From Actinomycetes bacterium (GTDB lineage Bacteria; Actinomycetota; Actinomycetes; Propionibacteriales; Nocardioidaceae): a DNA stretch of 42,957 bases. Shown one piece after another: positions 15,016 through 22,239 of the stretch (position 1 is its first letter; every line of letters begins with the position of its first letter). The notes under the pieces were generated by a model that had not been told where the DNA came from, did not search any database, and worked only from the letters and a program-made list of their open reading frames with translations. The stretch lies in NCBI GenBank assembly GCA_023396115.1, contig JAEWXC010000001.1:1-42957 (forward strand), in the 5' to 3' direction. The translations under genes were made by a program, and so were the position numbers.

Positions 15016-15414
15016 ATGCCCGTCGACGAGTCCCTGGTCGGACGCACCTTCCCGCCGGTCCCGGCCCACGAGGTGACCGCCGAGTCGGTGGCGGCCTTCG
15101 CCGCCTCCGTCGGCGCACAGCCCGACCCGGTCCCGCCCACCTACCCGATCGTGGCCGCCTTCGACGCGATGAACGCGTTCCTGGCGGCCGAGGGCATCGA
15201 ACTGCACCGGATCGTCCACGGCGAGCAGCGCTTCGCCTACACCCGGCCGGTACGCGTCGGTGACACCCTGCAGGTGCAGCTCGAGGTCTCCTCCCTGCGC
15301 CAGATCGGCGGCAACGACATCATCGGCACCACCTCCCGGGTCACCGACGCCGACGACCAGCTGGTCTGCACCGCGACCGCGACCCTGGTCCACCGCGGGG
15401 AGGCCGGCGCATGA
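15016..15414 (+). CDS. hadA: (3R)-hydroxyacyl-ACP dehydratase subunit HadA-like (MaoC N-terminal type)
   Basis: A 132-residue single hot-dog domain protein. ESLVGRTFPPVPAHEVT, VPPTYPIVAAFDAMNAFL, RIVHGEQRFAYTRPVRVGD and TTSRVTDADDQLVCTATATL match the substrate-binding, non-catalytic subunit of the heterodimeric dehydratase, or FAS1-like dehydratase domain. It lacks the catalytic hydratase motif found in the next gene. In mycobacteria HadAB dehydrates long acyl-ACPs in mycolate synthesis; in Nocardioidaceae, which make no mycolates, a role in other fatty acyl chains is inferred. Its stop overlaps hadB as ATGA. The rpmG-hadA-hadB order supports the assignment. Confidence 0.88.
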   Translation: MPVDESLVGRTFPPVPAHEVTAESVAAFAASVGAQPDPVPPTYPIVAAFDAMNAFLAAEGIELHRIVHGEQRFAYTRPVRVGDTLQVQLEVSSLRQIGGNDIIGTTSRVTDADDQLVCTATATLVHRGEAGA

Positions 15415-15797
15415 GCGAGCAGCTGACCGAGCAGGTCTTCACCGTCACCCGCGCCGACCTGGTCGCCTACGCGGCCGCCAGCGGCGACCACAACCCGATC
15501 CACTCCGACGAGCAGGTGGCGCTCGCCGTCGGCCTGCCCGGCGTGATCGCGCACGGCATGTACACGATGGCCCTGGCCGGACGTGCCGTGGCGACCTGGT
15601 TCCCCGGCGCCGAGGTGGTCGAGTTCGGGACCAAGTTCACCTCGCCCGTGGTCGTGCCGGCGGGGGAGAGCGGGACCGAGGTCGTCGTGGCCGGGACGGT
15701 CAAGAAGGTCGAGGACGGCCTCACCCACCTGGCACTGACGGTGACCTGCCAGGACACCAAGGTGCTCGGAGTGCCCAAGGCTGTGGTCCGTGCCTGA
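15411..15797 (+). CDS. hadB: (3R)-hydroxyacyl-ACP dehydratase subunit HadB-like (MaoC)
   Basis: A 128-residue hot-dog domain with the hydratase-2 signature YAAASGDHNPIHSDEQVA, followed by GLPGVIAHGMYTMAL. The Asp and His in GDHNPIH are the catalytic pair. It should form a heterodimer with the HadA-like protein to dehydrate 3-hydroxyacyl chains on acyl carrier protein. ATG 15411 overlaps the hadA stop by 4 nt, and its own end overlaps the murB start by 8 nt, so the three are translationally coupled. Length is normal for single-domain MaoC proteins. Confidence 0.92.
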   Translation: MSEQLTEQVFTVTRADLVAYAAASGDHNPIHSDEQVALAVGLPGVIAHGMYTMALAGRAVATWFPGAEVVEFGTKFTSPVVVPAGESGTEVVVAGTVKKVEDGLTHLALTVTCQDTKVLGVPKAVVRA

Positions 15798-16854
15798 GGC
15801 CTCCTCGGATCGACCCGACGGCGTCCTCCTGGCCGACCACACCACGCTCCGGTTGGGCGGCCCGGCGCGCCGGTTCGTGACCGCCACCACCGAGACCGAC
15901 CTGGTCGCCGCGGTGCGCGAGGCCGACGCCGCCGGAGAGCCGGTGCTCCTGGTGGCTGGGGGCTCCAATCTCGTCGTGGCCGACTCCGGCTTCGCGGGCA
16001 CCGTGGTGAAGGTCGCCACCACCGGGGTGCAGGTCGACGACGACTCCGACGGCCCCACCTGCGGGGGCGTGCTGGTCACCGTCGCCGCCGGGGAGAACTG
16101 GGACGCCTTCGTGGCCCGGGCCGTGGAGCGCGGCTGGGTCGGCGTCGAGGCGCTCTCGGGCATCCCCGGCTCGGTCGGGGCCACCCCCGTGCAGAACGTC
16201 GGGGCCTACGGCCAGGAGGTCTCCCAGACGATCGCCCGGGTCCGCACCTGGGACCGGGTCGAGGACCGCCAGCGCACGTTCACCGCGGCCGACGCGGGCT
16301 TCGGGTACCGGTCCAGCCGGTTCAAGTCCGACCCGGACCGCTACCTCGTCCTGGACGTCACCTTCCAGCTGACCCGCGGGGATCTCGGCGCACCCGTCAG
16401 CTACGCCGAACTGGCCCGCACCCTGGGTGTCGAGGTCGGGCAGCGGGCGCCGCTGGGCGCGGTCCGCGAGACCGTGCTGCGGCTGCGCGCCGGCAAGGGG
16501 ATGGTGCTGGACGCGGACGACCACGACACGTGGAGCGCGGGCTCGTTCTTCACCAACCCGCTGCTGGACCCCGCCACCGCAGCCGGGTTGCCCCCGACCG
16601 CCCCGCGGTGGCCGCAGCCCGACGGACGGGTCAAGACCAGCGCCGCCTGGTTGATCGAGAACGCCGGGTTCGGCAAGGGCCACGGCGCGGGTCCGGCGAC
16701 CCTGTCGACCAAGCACACGCTCGCCCTCACCAACCGGGGGGCGGCGCGCACCGAGGACCTGCTTGGCCTGGCGCGCGAGGTCCGCGACGGCGTCCGCGCC
16801 ACGTTCGGCGTCACCCTGGTCAACGAGCCGGTGCTCGTCGGCTGCACGCTCTGA
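15790..16854 (+). CDS. murB: UDP-N-acetylmuramate dehydrogenase (UDP-N-acetylenolpyruvoylglucosamine reductase)
   Basis: A 354-residue FAD enzyme that reduces UDP-GlcNAc-enolpyruvate to UDP-MurNAc in peptidoglycan synthesis. Motifs: TTLRLGGPARRFV, LLVAGGSNLVVADSGF (FAD pyrophosphate binding), GIPGSVGATPVQNVGAYGQE, FGYRSSRFK and SAGSFFTNP, where S252 is the proton donor. The presence of the YRSSxFK loop indicates a type I enzyme. GTG 15790 overlaps hadB by 8 nt. The association hadAB-murB ties envelope lipid and wall precursor genes in one operon and is common in actinobacteria. Confidence 0.96.
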   Translation: MPEASSDRPDGVLLADHTTLRLGGPARRFVTATTETDLVAAVREADAAGEPVLLVAGGSNLVVADSGFAGTVVKVATTGVQVDDDSDGPTCGGVLVTVAAGENWDAFVARAVERGWVGVEALSGIPGSVGATPVQNVGAYGQEVSQTIARVRTWDRVEDRQRTFTAADAGFGYRSSRFKSDPDRYLVLDVTFQLTRGDLGAPVSYAELARTLGVEVGQRAPLGAVRETVLRLRAGKGMVLDADDHDTWSAGSFFTNPLLDPATAAGLPPTAPRWPQPDGRVKTSAAWLIENAGFGKGHGAGPATLSTKHTLALTNRGAARTEDLLGLAREVRDGVRATFGVTLVNEPVLVGCTL

Positions 16855-16870
16855 CGCCGACCGGCGCCCC

Positions 16871-17015
16871 GTGATCGAGCGTGCCGAGTTCCCTGCGCGG
16901 GTTTCGGCAGGCTCAACCTCCGGGGAGTGCGGTGATCGAGTATCCCGCCCGGCGTCCGGTGATCGAGCGTGCCGAGATCCCTGCGCGGGTCCCGGCCAGC
17001 TCAACCACAGGGGAG
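16871..17015. repeat. Two 57-nt palindromic (REP-like) repeats
   Basis: Copies at 16871-16927 and 16959-17015 are about 85 percent identical by eye. Each starts GTGATCGAGCGTGCCGAG and ends in CTCAACC-NNN-GGGGAG. Within each copy the first half and the last half are imperfect inverted repeats, so each folds into a hairpin. A third partial start, GTGATCGAG, lies at 16932-16940. The elements fill the gap between convergent murB and the DUF4190-type gene and may also act as a bidirectional terminator. Confidence 0.75.
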
Positions 17016-17027
17016 CCGGGCCGGGGG

Positions 17028-17624
17028 TCAGAAGTCGGTGCCGCCCGAGGAGGACACCCTGGCGGTCGCCACCAGGGCGAACACGGCCACCACGGCGATC
17101 ACGGCGAGCACCAGGAGCACGGTGCCGATGATGCCCATGATCTTGCCGGCGTTGGCCTGGTCACGCCCGGAGTAGGCGCCGGGGTTGGCGTCGATCTCAC
17201 GCACCGCGCGAGCGCCGATGATCCACCCGAACGGGGACAGCACCAGGGTGATGCCGCCGCACACGGCGATCCCGACGAGGCCGATCAGCGAGAGCACCAG
17301 AGCGGTGGTCGCGCTGGGGTGCGCGGGCGCGGTGGGCGTCGGGACGTAGCCCCCGCCGTACTGCGGCTGCCCGTACTGCGCCTGGCCGTACTGCGGGGCG
17401 CCGTACTGGGGCTGCGAGTACTGGGGCTGCCCGTACTGGGGCTGCCCCGCAGCAGGCGGCGGGGTGCTGCCGTAGGGGCTGCTGGTCGGGTCGCCGGGCT
17501 GCGGGGTCGGAGCGCCGTACGGGGACGGGTGCTGGCCGTACGGGTCCGACGGCTTGGCCGAGGAGGTCCCGTCCGGGTTCTGGTTCATCAGGTCCTCGGG
17601 AAAGTTGCGGGGTTCGTCGCTCAC
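17028..17624 (-). CDS. DUF4190-type small membrane protein with QYGQP repeats
   Basis: A 198-residue protein in two parts. Residues up to about 100 are Pro/Gln/Tyr-rich and contain repeated QPQYGQPQY-like units (about seven Q-Y steps), a low-complexity cytoplasmic tail. The rest has two hydrophobic helices, SATTALVLSLIGLVGIAVCG and IMGIIGTVLLVLAVIAVVAV, joined by SPFGWIIGARAVREIDANPG, the DUF4190 signature. The function of the family is unknown. GTG 17624 is used because the first 12 codons keep coding-like third-position GC and GACGAT sits 6 nt upstream; ATG 17588, with GAGG 5 nt upstream, is a real alternative. Confidence 0.82.
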   Translation of the reverse strand: MSDEPRNFPEDLMNQNPDGTSSAKPSDPYGQHPSPYGAPTPQPGDPTSSPYGSTPPPAAGQPQYGQPQYSQPQYGAPQYGQAQYGQPQYGGGYVPTPTAPAHPSATTALVLSLIGLVGIAVCGGITLVLSPFGWIIGARAVREIDANPGAYSGRDQANAGKIMGIIGTVLLVLAVIAVVAVFALVATARVSSSGGTDF

Positions 17625-17674
17625 CGGAACATCGTCGCAGATCCCGGACCGGATTCTGCTCACGTCCGCACCGC

Positions 17675-18703
17675 TCAGGCGTCGGGGTCCTCGGCCGCCA
17701 GCCAGGCGTCGACCTCGGCCAGAGCGGCCTGACGCACCTCGTCGGGGGCCCGGGAGGCCCGCAACGACATCCGTCCCAGCTCGGCCAGGGCGGCGTCGTC
17801 GAGCTCGTGCGCGGCCCGCATCGTGGCGTACTGGCTGGCCAGACGGGAGCCGAAGAGCAGCGGGTCGTCGGCGCCCAGGGCCACCGTGGCGCCGGCCTCG
17901 AGCAGGGTCGGCAGCGGCACGCTGGACAGGTCGCTGTAGACGCCCAGCGCGACGTTGGAGACCGGGCAGACCTCGAGCGCCACCCCGCGGGCCACGATCT
18001 CGTCGAGCAGCCGCGGGTCCTCCGCGGAGCGGACCCCGTGGCCCAACCGGCCGGCGTGCAGCGAGTCCAGGCAGAGCCGGACGTGTTCGGGGCCGCGCAG
18101 CTCGCCGCCGTGCGGGGCCAGCAGCAGCCCGGCGCGCTCGGCGATGGCGAAGGCGGGGGCGAAGTCGGCGGTGCTGCCGCGGCGCTCGTCGTTGGAGAGG
18201 CCGAACCCGACCACGCCGCGGCCGGCGTACTGCCCGGCCAGCCGGGCCAGGGTGCGGGCGTCGAGCGGGTGCCGGGTGCGGTTCGCGGCGATCACCACGG
18301 CCATGCCCAGGCCGGTGCGGGCCGAGGCGTCGGCGACGGCGTCGAGGACCAGGTCGGTGAAGGCGGTGATCCCGCCGAACCGGGCGGCGTACCCGGACGG
18401 GTCGACCTGGATCTCCAGCCACTTGCCCCCGTCGGCGACGTCGTCCTCGGCGGCCTCGAGCACCAGTCGGCGGACGTCCCCCTCGGTGCGCAGCACCGAC
18501 CGGGCCACGTCGTAGAGCCGCTGGAAGCGGAACCAGCCCTTCTCGTCCGCCGCGGACAGGGTCGGGGGCCACTCCGAGACCAGGGACTCGGGCAGCGAGA
18601 TGCCGTCCCGCTCGGCCAGCTCCAGCAGGGTGGCGTGCCGCATCGATCCGGTGAAGTGCAGGTGCAGGTGCGCCTTCGGCAGGGTGCGCAGGTCTCGGGC
18701 CAC
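17675..18703 (-). CDS. Adenosine deaminase family protein
   Basis: A 342-residue metal-dependent amidohydrolase of the adenosine/adenine deaminase group. PKAHLHLHFTGSM provides the HxH zinc ligands, APHGGE and LGHGVRS the next His/Glu residues, EVCPVSNVALGVY and GADDPLLFGS the C-terminal catalytic Asp. It probably converts adenosine to inosine, though adenine or aminofutalosine deaminases share these motifs. GTG 18703 is preceded by TAGGTT (18715-18710) exactly 6 nt away, with GGAGCC between, indicating a leaderless or very short leader transcript. A terminator of the upstream aminotransferase gene lies just beyond. Confidence 0.88.
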   Translation of the reverse strand: MARDLRTLPKAHLHLHFTGSMRHATLLELAERDGISLPESLVSEWPPTLSAADEKGWFRFQRLYDVARSVLRTEGDVRRLVLEAAEDDVADGGKWLEIQVDPSGYAARFGGITAFTDLVLDAVADASARTGLGMAVVIAANRTRHPLDARTLARLAGQYAGRGVVGFGLSNDERRGSTADFAPAFAIAERAGLLLAPHGGELRGPEHVRLCLDSLHAGRLGHGVRSAEDPRLLDEIVARGVALEVCPVSNVALGVYSDLSSVPLPTLLEAGATVALGADDPLLFGSRLASQYATMRAAHELDDAALAELGRMSLRASRAPDEVRQAALAEVDAWLAAEDPDA

Positions 18704-18709
18704 GGCTCC

Positions 18710-18715
18710 AACCTA
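18710..18715 (-). promoter_or_regulatory. -10 box of the adenosine deaminase gene
   Basis: TAGGTT on the minus strand lies 6 nt before GTG 18703. The spacing fits a transcript that starts at the initiation codon. Confidence 0.5.
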
Positions 18716-18757
18716 GCGCCACGCTCTGCCGCGTCCGGCGCGCACTCCGACCGGATG

Positions 18758-18799
18758 CACGCCGGGCCGCGGACCCCGAGGGGTGCGCGGCCCGGCGTG
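18758..18799 (-). terminator. Terminator of the aminotransferase gene
   Basis: A 14-bp perfect stem (18758-18771 with 18786-18799), continued by CCCC/GGGG inside, begins 15 nt beyond the minus-strand stop at 18814. Confidence 0.8.
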
Positions 18800-18813
18800 G
18801 TGTCAGGTGCGGG

Positions 18814-20100
18814 TCAGCCGGCGAACTTCTCCGCGGCCGCCAGCAGCACGCAGGTGGTGACCGCCTGCATCGCCTCGGTGACGTCGCCCAGCGAGGGGAA
18901 CGTCGGGGCGAGCCGGATGTTGCGGTCGCGCGGGTCGTCGCCGTGCGGGAACGACGAGCCGGCCGGGGTCAGGGCGATCCCGGCGTCCTTGGCCAGCTGC
19001 ACCACCCGCGCGGCGCAGCCGTCGAGCACGTCCAGGCTGACGAAGTAGCCGCCGGTGGGCCGGGTCCAGGTGGCCACGCCCAGGCCGCCCAGGCGCTCGT
19101 TCAGCACCCGGTCGACCTCGTCGAACTTGGGCGCGATGATCGCGCGGTGCCGGGTCATGTGGTCGCGCACGCCCTGGGCGGTGCCGAAGAACTCGACGTG
19201 GCGCAACTGGTTCAGCTTGTCGGGGCCGATCGCGCCCTTGCCCAGGTGGCCGGTGTACCAGGCGATGGTCTCCACCGAGCCGGCCAGGAACGCCACGCCC
19301 GCGCCCGCGAAGGTGATCTTCGAGGTGGAGGCGAACATGATCGGCCGGTGCGGGTGACCGGCCGCCGAGGCCAGCGAGAGGATGTCGGCGCTCTTGGCCT
19401 CGTCCTCGGTCAGGTGGTGGAACGCGTAGGCGTTGTCCCAGAAGATCTTGAAGTCGGGCGCCGCGGTCGGCATCGAGGCGAGCCGCTCGGCCACGGCCTG
19501 GGTGGCCACCGCGCCGGAGGGGTTGGCGTAGGTGGGCACGCACCACATGCCCTTGATGCTGGGGTCGTCCTTGACCAGCGCGGCCACGGCGTCGGCGTCG
19601 GGGCCGTCGTCGTTCATCGGGACGGTGACCATCTCGATGCCGAACCAGTCCAGCAGCACGTGGTGCCGGTCGTAGCCGGGCACCGGGCAGATGAACCGGA
19701 CCTTCTCCTCCGCGGCCCACGGGCGCTCGGAGTCCACCGCGCCCTTGAGCATCAGGTCGGTGAGGACCTCACGCATCATCACCAGCGAGGAGTTGCCGCC
19801 GGCCACGACCTGCTCCGGCTCGACCCACAGCAGGTCGGCGAACATGGCGCGGATCTCGGCGATGCCCTCGAGGCCGCCGTAGTTGCGGGTGTCCACGCCA
19901 CCGGGGGTGATCGGTGTGGTGGGCAGCTCCAGCAGACGGTTCGACAGGTCGAGCTGGGCCGAGGCGGGCTTCCCCCGGGTCAGGTCCAGCTCAAGGCCGG
20001 AGCCGAGCAGGGTGTCGTAGGCCGCGCGCTGGGCCTCCAGGAAGGCCGACACCTCGTCGGGGGTGCGCTCGGCAAGGGGCAGGGCAGGCTGGTCGCTCAC
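18814..20100 (-). CDS. Class I/II aminotransferase (aspartate aminotransferase Ic type)
   Basis: A 428-residue PLP enzyme. LDLTRGKPASAQLDLSNRLL, NYGGLEGIAEIRAMFADLL, VAGGNSSLVMM, FICPVPGYDRHH, YANPSGAV, FWDNAYAFHHL and STSKITFAGAGVAFLAGS (Schiff-base Lys) match the Ic subgroup related to corynebacterial AspT and annotated MocR-like aminotransferases. It likely exchanges aspartate/glutamate amino groups with 2-oxo acids. GTG 20100 gives the normal family length (about 425); an in-frame ATG at 20175 would add residues that overlap the tRNA-Trp promoter region. GATCAT lies 6 nt before the GTG, a weak leaderless -10. It is divergent from tRNA-Trp. Confidence 0.9.
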   Translation of the reverse strand: MSDQPALPLAERTPDEVSAFLEAQRAAYDTLLGSGLELDLTRGKPASAQLDLSNRLLELPTTPITPGGVDTRNYGGLEGIAEIRAMFADLLWVEPEQVVAGGNSSLVMMREVLTDLMLKGAVDSERPWAAEEKVRFICPVPGYDRHHVLLDWFGIEMVTVPMNDDGPDADAVAALVKDDPSIKGMWCVPTYANPSGAVATQAVAERLASMPTAAPDFKIFWDNAYAFHHLTEDEAKSADILSLASAAGHPHRPIMFASTSKITFAGAGVAFLAGSVETIAWYTGHLGKGAIGPDKLNQLRHVEFFGTAQGVRDHMTRHRAIIAPKFDEVDRVLNERLGGLGVATWTRPTGGYFVSLDVLDGCAARVVQLAKDAGIALTPAGSSFPHGDDPRDRNIRLAPTFPSLGDVTEAMQAVTTCVLLAAAEKFAG

Positions 20101-20127
20101 CCCGTCATGATCCCACGGACCCCCGGG

Positions 20128-20158
20128 TTCGACTTTGCGTGGTCCATCCCCGTAGAGT
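20128..20158 (+). promoter_or_regulatory. Promoter of the tRNA-Trp / secE / nusG transcript
   Basis: TAGAGT (20153-20158) is a good -10 and is identical to the -10 of the rplJ promoter. A weak -35, TTCGAC at 20128-20133, lies 19 nt upstream. Predicted start is about 20165, giving a 45-nt leader before the tRNA. Confidence 0.5.
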
Positions 20159-20209
20159 TGCCGCCAGTTGCTCATCGAGCATGATTCGTCATGCCCGGAG
20201 GGTTGCTGA

Positions 20210-20282
20210 AGGGCACTAGCTCAACTGGCAGAGCATCGGTCTCCAAAACCGAAGGTTGGGGGTTCAAGTCCCTCGTGCCCTG
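20210..20282 (+). tRNA. tRNA-Trp (CCA)
   Basis: Acceptor AGGGCAC pairs with GTGCCCT. D-arm starts TAGCTCAA. The anticodon stem TCGGT/ACCGA encloses CTCCAAA, giving anticodon CCA. Discriminator is G. The 3' CCA is not encoded. Position directly upstream of secE matches the mycobacterial order. Confidence 0.96.
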
Positions 20283-20318
20283 CTCGGAACAATCCATGTG
20301 GTGACGGAAGGTGAAGGC

Positions 20319-20561
20319 GTGTCGGAGAGCAGCGCAGTTCCCGGCGCCCGCGACGGCGAGGAGTCGAAGCGGACCAGCCCCATGACCTTCCTGCGCCAGG
20401 TGGTGGCCGAGCTCCGCAAGGTCGTCTGGCCGACGCAGAAGCAGTTGATCACCTACTTCACCGTGGTCCTGGTCTTCGTGCTGGTGATGATGACCCTGAT
20501 CTCGGTGCTCGACCTGGCCTTCGGGAAGCTCGTCTTCGCGGTCTTCACCGGAGGCAACTGA
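20319..20561 (+). CDS. secE: Protein translocase subunit SecE
   Basis: An 80-residue inner-membrane subunit of the SecYEG channel. MTFLRQVVAELRKVVWPTQK is the conserved amphipathic helix, followed by one membrane span, YFTVVLVFVLVMMTLIS. The N-terminal 22 residues are polar and variable. GTG 20319 has GGAAGG 7 nt upstream; GTG 20301 in frame is a less supported alternative. It lies between tRNA-Trp and nusG as in other actinobacteria. Confidence 0.95.
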   Translation: MSESSAVPGARDGEESKRTSPMTFLRQVVAELRKVVWPTQKQLITYFTVVLVFVLVMMTLISVLDLAFGKLVFAVFTGGN

Positions 20562-20643
20562 GGACCTCCGGACGGAACCCCTTTCGTCCGGTGCCCGCCG
20601 ACACCAAGCCGGTGGGATCAACAACGACGTGACGGAGCAGGAC

Positions 20644-21438
20644 GTGTCGGAGCAGTACGACGACCCGAACGCCGAGGGCGTGGCCGAGGCCACCGAGACG
20701 GTGGAGGACACCGACGCCCAGGTCGACGAGACCGGTGAGGCGGCCGAGGTCGAGCAGGACGCTCCCGAGGCCAGCGAGGACGCGGCCGAGGACACCCCTG
20801 CCGAGGAGGACGCCCTCGAGGCGTTCCGCCGTGAGCTGTGGGCCAAGCCCGGCGACTGGTACGTGGTGCACACGTACGCTGGCATGGAGAAGCGGGTCAA
20901 GACCAACCTCGAGAATCGCATCATCTCCCTCAACATGGAGGACTACATCCACGAGATCGTGGTCCCCACCGAGGAGGTCGCCGAGATCAAGAACGGCCAG
21001 CGCAAGATGGTCACCCGGACCGTCCTGCCCGGCTACGTCCTGATCCGGATGGACCTGAACGACGAGTCGTGGGGCGCCGTGCGCCACACCCCGTCGGTCA
21101 CCGGCTTCGTCGGCAACTCCCACCAGCCCGTGCCGCTGAGCATGCGTGAGGTCGAGGACATGCTGGCCCCCGCCGCGGTCGCCGAGGCCGAGGCCGAGGC
21201 GGCTGCCGCCTCCGGCGAGCCCACCCCGTCCGGCACCACCGGCGGCGTGCGCAAGCCCGTCGAGGTCGCCGACTTCGGCGTGGACGACTCCGTCATGGTC
21301 ATCGACGGCCCGTTCGCCACGCTGCACGCCACGATCACCGAGCTCAACCCGGAGTCGCAGCGGGTCAAGGCCCTGGTCGAGATCTTCGGTCGGGAGACCC
21401 CGGTCGAGCTCTCGTTCAGCCAGATCCAGAAGGTCTGA
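20644..21438 (+). CDS. nusG: Transcription termination/antitermination protein NusG
   Basis: A 264-residue NusG. The first 55 residues are a strongly acidic, low-complexity extension typical of actinobacteria. The NGN domain starts at DWYVVHTYAGMEKRVKTNL, with VLPGYVLIRMDL and TPSVTGFVGNS; an Ala/Glu-rich linker (EAEAEAAAASG) then leads to the KOW domain, DSVMVIDGPFATLHATI. NusG binds RNA polymerase and couples it to Rho or the ribosome. GTG 20644 is preferred because GGAG lies 6 nt upstream; the in-frame GTG 20629, five codons earlier, lacks a convincing ribosome-binding site but cannot be excluded. A large terminator follows. Confidence 0.95.
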   Translation: MSEQYDDPNAEGVAEATETVEDTDAQVDETGEAAEVEQDAPEASEDAAEDTPAEEDALEAFRRELWAKPGDWYVVHTYAGMEKRVKTNLENRIISLNMEDYIHEIVVPTEEVAEIKNGQRKMVTRTVLPGYVLIRMDLNDESWGAVRHTPSVTGFVGNSHQPVPLSMREVEDMLAPAAVAEAEAEAAAASGEPTPSGTTGGVRKPVEVADFGVDDSVMVIDGPFATLHATITELNPESQRVKALVEIFGRETPVELSFSQIQKV

Positions 21439-21548
21439 GCTCACGCCCGAGCCTGCGAGGGCGTGACGGCGAAGAGGTCGAGAGTGGTCGAGACCCCGCA
21501 CCGTCCGAGGGCGTGACGGGCACGAGGCCGACAGGCCCCACCAGCACC

Positions 21549-21604
21549 GACCGGGCACGTGCGCGGCACCTGTGAGGAACAGGTGGCCGCACACGTGCCC
21601 GGTC
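21549..21604 (+). terminator. Large terminator after secE-nusG, built on GACCGGGCAC arms
   Basis: The left arm from 21549 (GACCGGGCACGTG...CACCTGT) pairs with the right arm ending CACGTGCCCGGTC at 21604; about 25 bp with one mismatch and one bulge. AGCGTTTT follows, a real U-tract, so this is an intrinsic terminator. Its left arm matches the 22-bp repeat unit of the array at 14524 in about 18 of 22 positions. Confidence 0.88.
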
Positions 21605-21610
21605 AGCGTT

Positions 21611-21640
21611 TTGGTCCCGGCCCGAGCCGTCGGGCACAAT
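21611..21640 (+). promoter_or_regulatory. Promoter of rplK-rplA
   Basis: TTGGTC (21611-21616), an 18-nt spacer and CACAAT (21635-21640). The -35 overlaps the U-tract of the nusG terminator. Predicted leader is about 80 nt. Confidence 0.5.
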
Positions 21641-21729
21641 GGTCAGGTTGCCCAGCACGACCGGGCAGCAGATCACGTGGCAGAGGGTCACCAGCCCTCG
21701 TCAAGACCACAGGAGAGAAAGAGAAGGCA

Positions 21730-22158
21730 ATGCCCCCCAAGAAGAAGATTGCTGCCCTGGTCAAGGTGCAGCTGCAGGCCGGCTCCGCGACCCCGGCCCC
21801 GCCGGTCGGTACCGCGCTCGGTCCGCACGGCGTCAACATCATGGACTTCTGCAAGGCCTACAACGCCCAGACCGAGTCCATGCGCGGCAACGTGATCCCC
21901 GTCGAGATCACCATCTACGAGGACCGCTCCTTCACCTTCATCACCAAGACCCCGCCGGCCGCCGAGCTGATCAAGAAGGCTGCCGGTCTGTCGAAGGGCT
22001 CGGGTGTTCCGCACAAGGAGAAGGTCGGCAAGCTGACCAAGGACCAGGTGCGCGAGATCGCCACCACCAAGCTCCCCGACCTCAACGCGAACGACATCGA
22101 CGCCGCGATGAAGATCGTCGAGGGTACTGCCCGGTCCATGGGCGTCACCACCGACTGA
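21730..22158 (+). CDS. rplK: 50S ribosomal protein L11
   Basis: A 142-residue ribosomal protein of the GTPase-associated centre. KVQLQAGSATPAPPVGTALG, HGVNIMDFCKAYNAQT and TFITKTPPAAELIKKAAG are diagnostic. The C-terminal rRNA-binding domain ends in KIVEGTARSMGV. L11 binds 23S rRNA helices 43-44 with L10 and is the target region for thiostrepton. ATG 21730 follows a purine-rich ribosome-binding region. It is the first gene of the L11-L1 operon, in which L1 typically represses translation by binding the mRNA leader. Confidence 0.98.
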   Translation: MPPKKKIAALVKVQLQAGSATPAPPVGTALGPHGVNIMDFCKAYNAQTESMRGNVIPVEITIYEDRSFTFITKTPPAAELIKKAAGLSKGSGVPHKEKVGKLTKDQVREIATTKLPDLNANDIDAAMKIVEGTARSMGVTTD

Positions 22159-22239
22159 TCTCCTCCCACCTGCTGAACACCCCCAGTGGCAGAGCCGCGC
22201 TGGCTCACTGACCACACTGGAAAGAAACGAGAACCAGAC

